A program made the translations under genes and the position numbers. From assembly GCF_018332655.1 (NCBI RefSeq), contig NZ_BOQL01000039.1, positions 1 to 58,841 of the forward strand: a stretch of DNA of 58,841 nucleotides, written 5' to 3'. Source of the stretch: Actinoplanes auranticolor (lineage in GTDB: Bacteria; Actinomycetota; Actinomycetes; Mycobacteriales; Micromonosporaceae). Shown here in pieces: positions 58,752 through 58,841 of the stretch (position 1 is the first letter of the stretch; every line of letters starts with the position of its first letter). The notes beneath the pieces were generated by a model. It did no database searches and was not told the DNA's origin. It saw only the letters and a program-made list of their open reading frames with translations.

Positions 58752-58841
58752 ATGCCACCCACCGAGCAGCAGATCCAGGCCGCGATCCAGGCCCTGCGCA
58801 AGGACGCTGACACCTGGGCTGCCGGTAAGGACAAGCTGGTC
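58752..58841 (+). CDS. Start of a helical, WXG100-like secreted protein (partial)
   Basis: ATG 58752 is 2 bp after the YbaB-like stop. The visible 30 residues begin MPPTEQQIQAAIQALRKDAD followed by TWAAGKDKLV, an amphipathic helix as at the start of ESX/WXG-type proteins. The gene runs past the window edge. Confidence 0.6.
   Translation, partial: MPPTEQQIQAAIQALRKDADTWAAGKDKLV

Overview
High-GC actinobacterial DNA. GTG starts, ATGA/GTGA stop-start couplings, Lsr2, BTAD-type regulators, a YbaB-like/secretion-type gene pair and an actinobacterial-style type IV secretion set point to a Micromonosporaceae-like actinomycete. The family is an inference; no 16S or other marker is in the window. I recognised no rRNA, tRNA or CRISPR array.

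Layout. (1) 1-7.9 kb is a decayed accessory zone. A STAND NTPase/WD40 gene is split by an IS3-family element. It is followed by fragments of an IS6-family transposase, a fatty-acyl-AMP ligase and a large serine recombinase, then an intact NACHT NTPase with a glycine-rich membrane C-terminus and a DNA-ligase fragment. (2) 7.9-11.4 kb holds a zinc alcohol dehydrogenase coupled to an SRPBCC protein, and a membrane protein. (3) 11.4-15.3 kb is a three-gene recombination operon: tyrosine integrase, XRE regulator, and a very Cys-rich recombinase-like protein. (4) 15.3-20.3 kb is a DNA-repair/SOS island: another ligase fragment, an orphan imuA' with a LexA box and a decayed imuB start, an AlpA-like regulator, Lsr2, an intact ATP-dependent ligase, and a 70-aa gene with a LexA box inside a probable leaderless promoter. 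(5) 20.5-28.8 kb contains two paralogous membrane-anchored BTAD regulators (one with LysM), an Hsp70-like ATPase fused to a membrane domain, and a membrane protein; four tandem 10-bp repeats lie in the divergent promoter region. (6) 28.9-33.8 kb holds a small membrane protein, a large secreted SGNH/VWA/PKD/TSP3 protein and a conjugation-type peptidoglycan hydrolase. (7) 33.8-53.4 kb is an integrative/conjugative-element-like module: small accessory genes separated by strong hairpins, a Replic_Relax-like protein, a VirD4-like coupling ATPase, VirB4, PrgI-like, VirB6-like and VirB2-like proteins, a methyltransferase pair, a sigma region 4-like protein and zinc-ribbon proteins. (8) 53.5-58.8 kb holds a diguanylate cyclase, a CoiA-like nuclease, a PadR operon and the start of a YbaB/secretion-type cluster.

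The most interesting signals are these. A short pseudo-palindrome, CTGWCAG, is clustered in all five larger intergenic gaps of the conjugation module and looks like the operator of one master regulator. The BTAD/LysM/Hsp70-membrane cluster with its tandem-repeat promoter looks like an undescribed envelope-linked signalling set. A different perfect hairpin sits in nearly every gap of the 33.8-39.5 kb gene string. Two LexA boxes flank the SOS island, one driving an unknown 70-aa leaderless gene. All readings are by eye; no searches were run.
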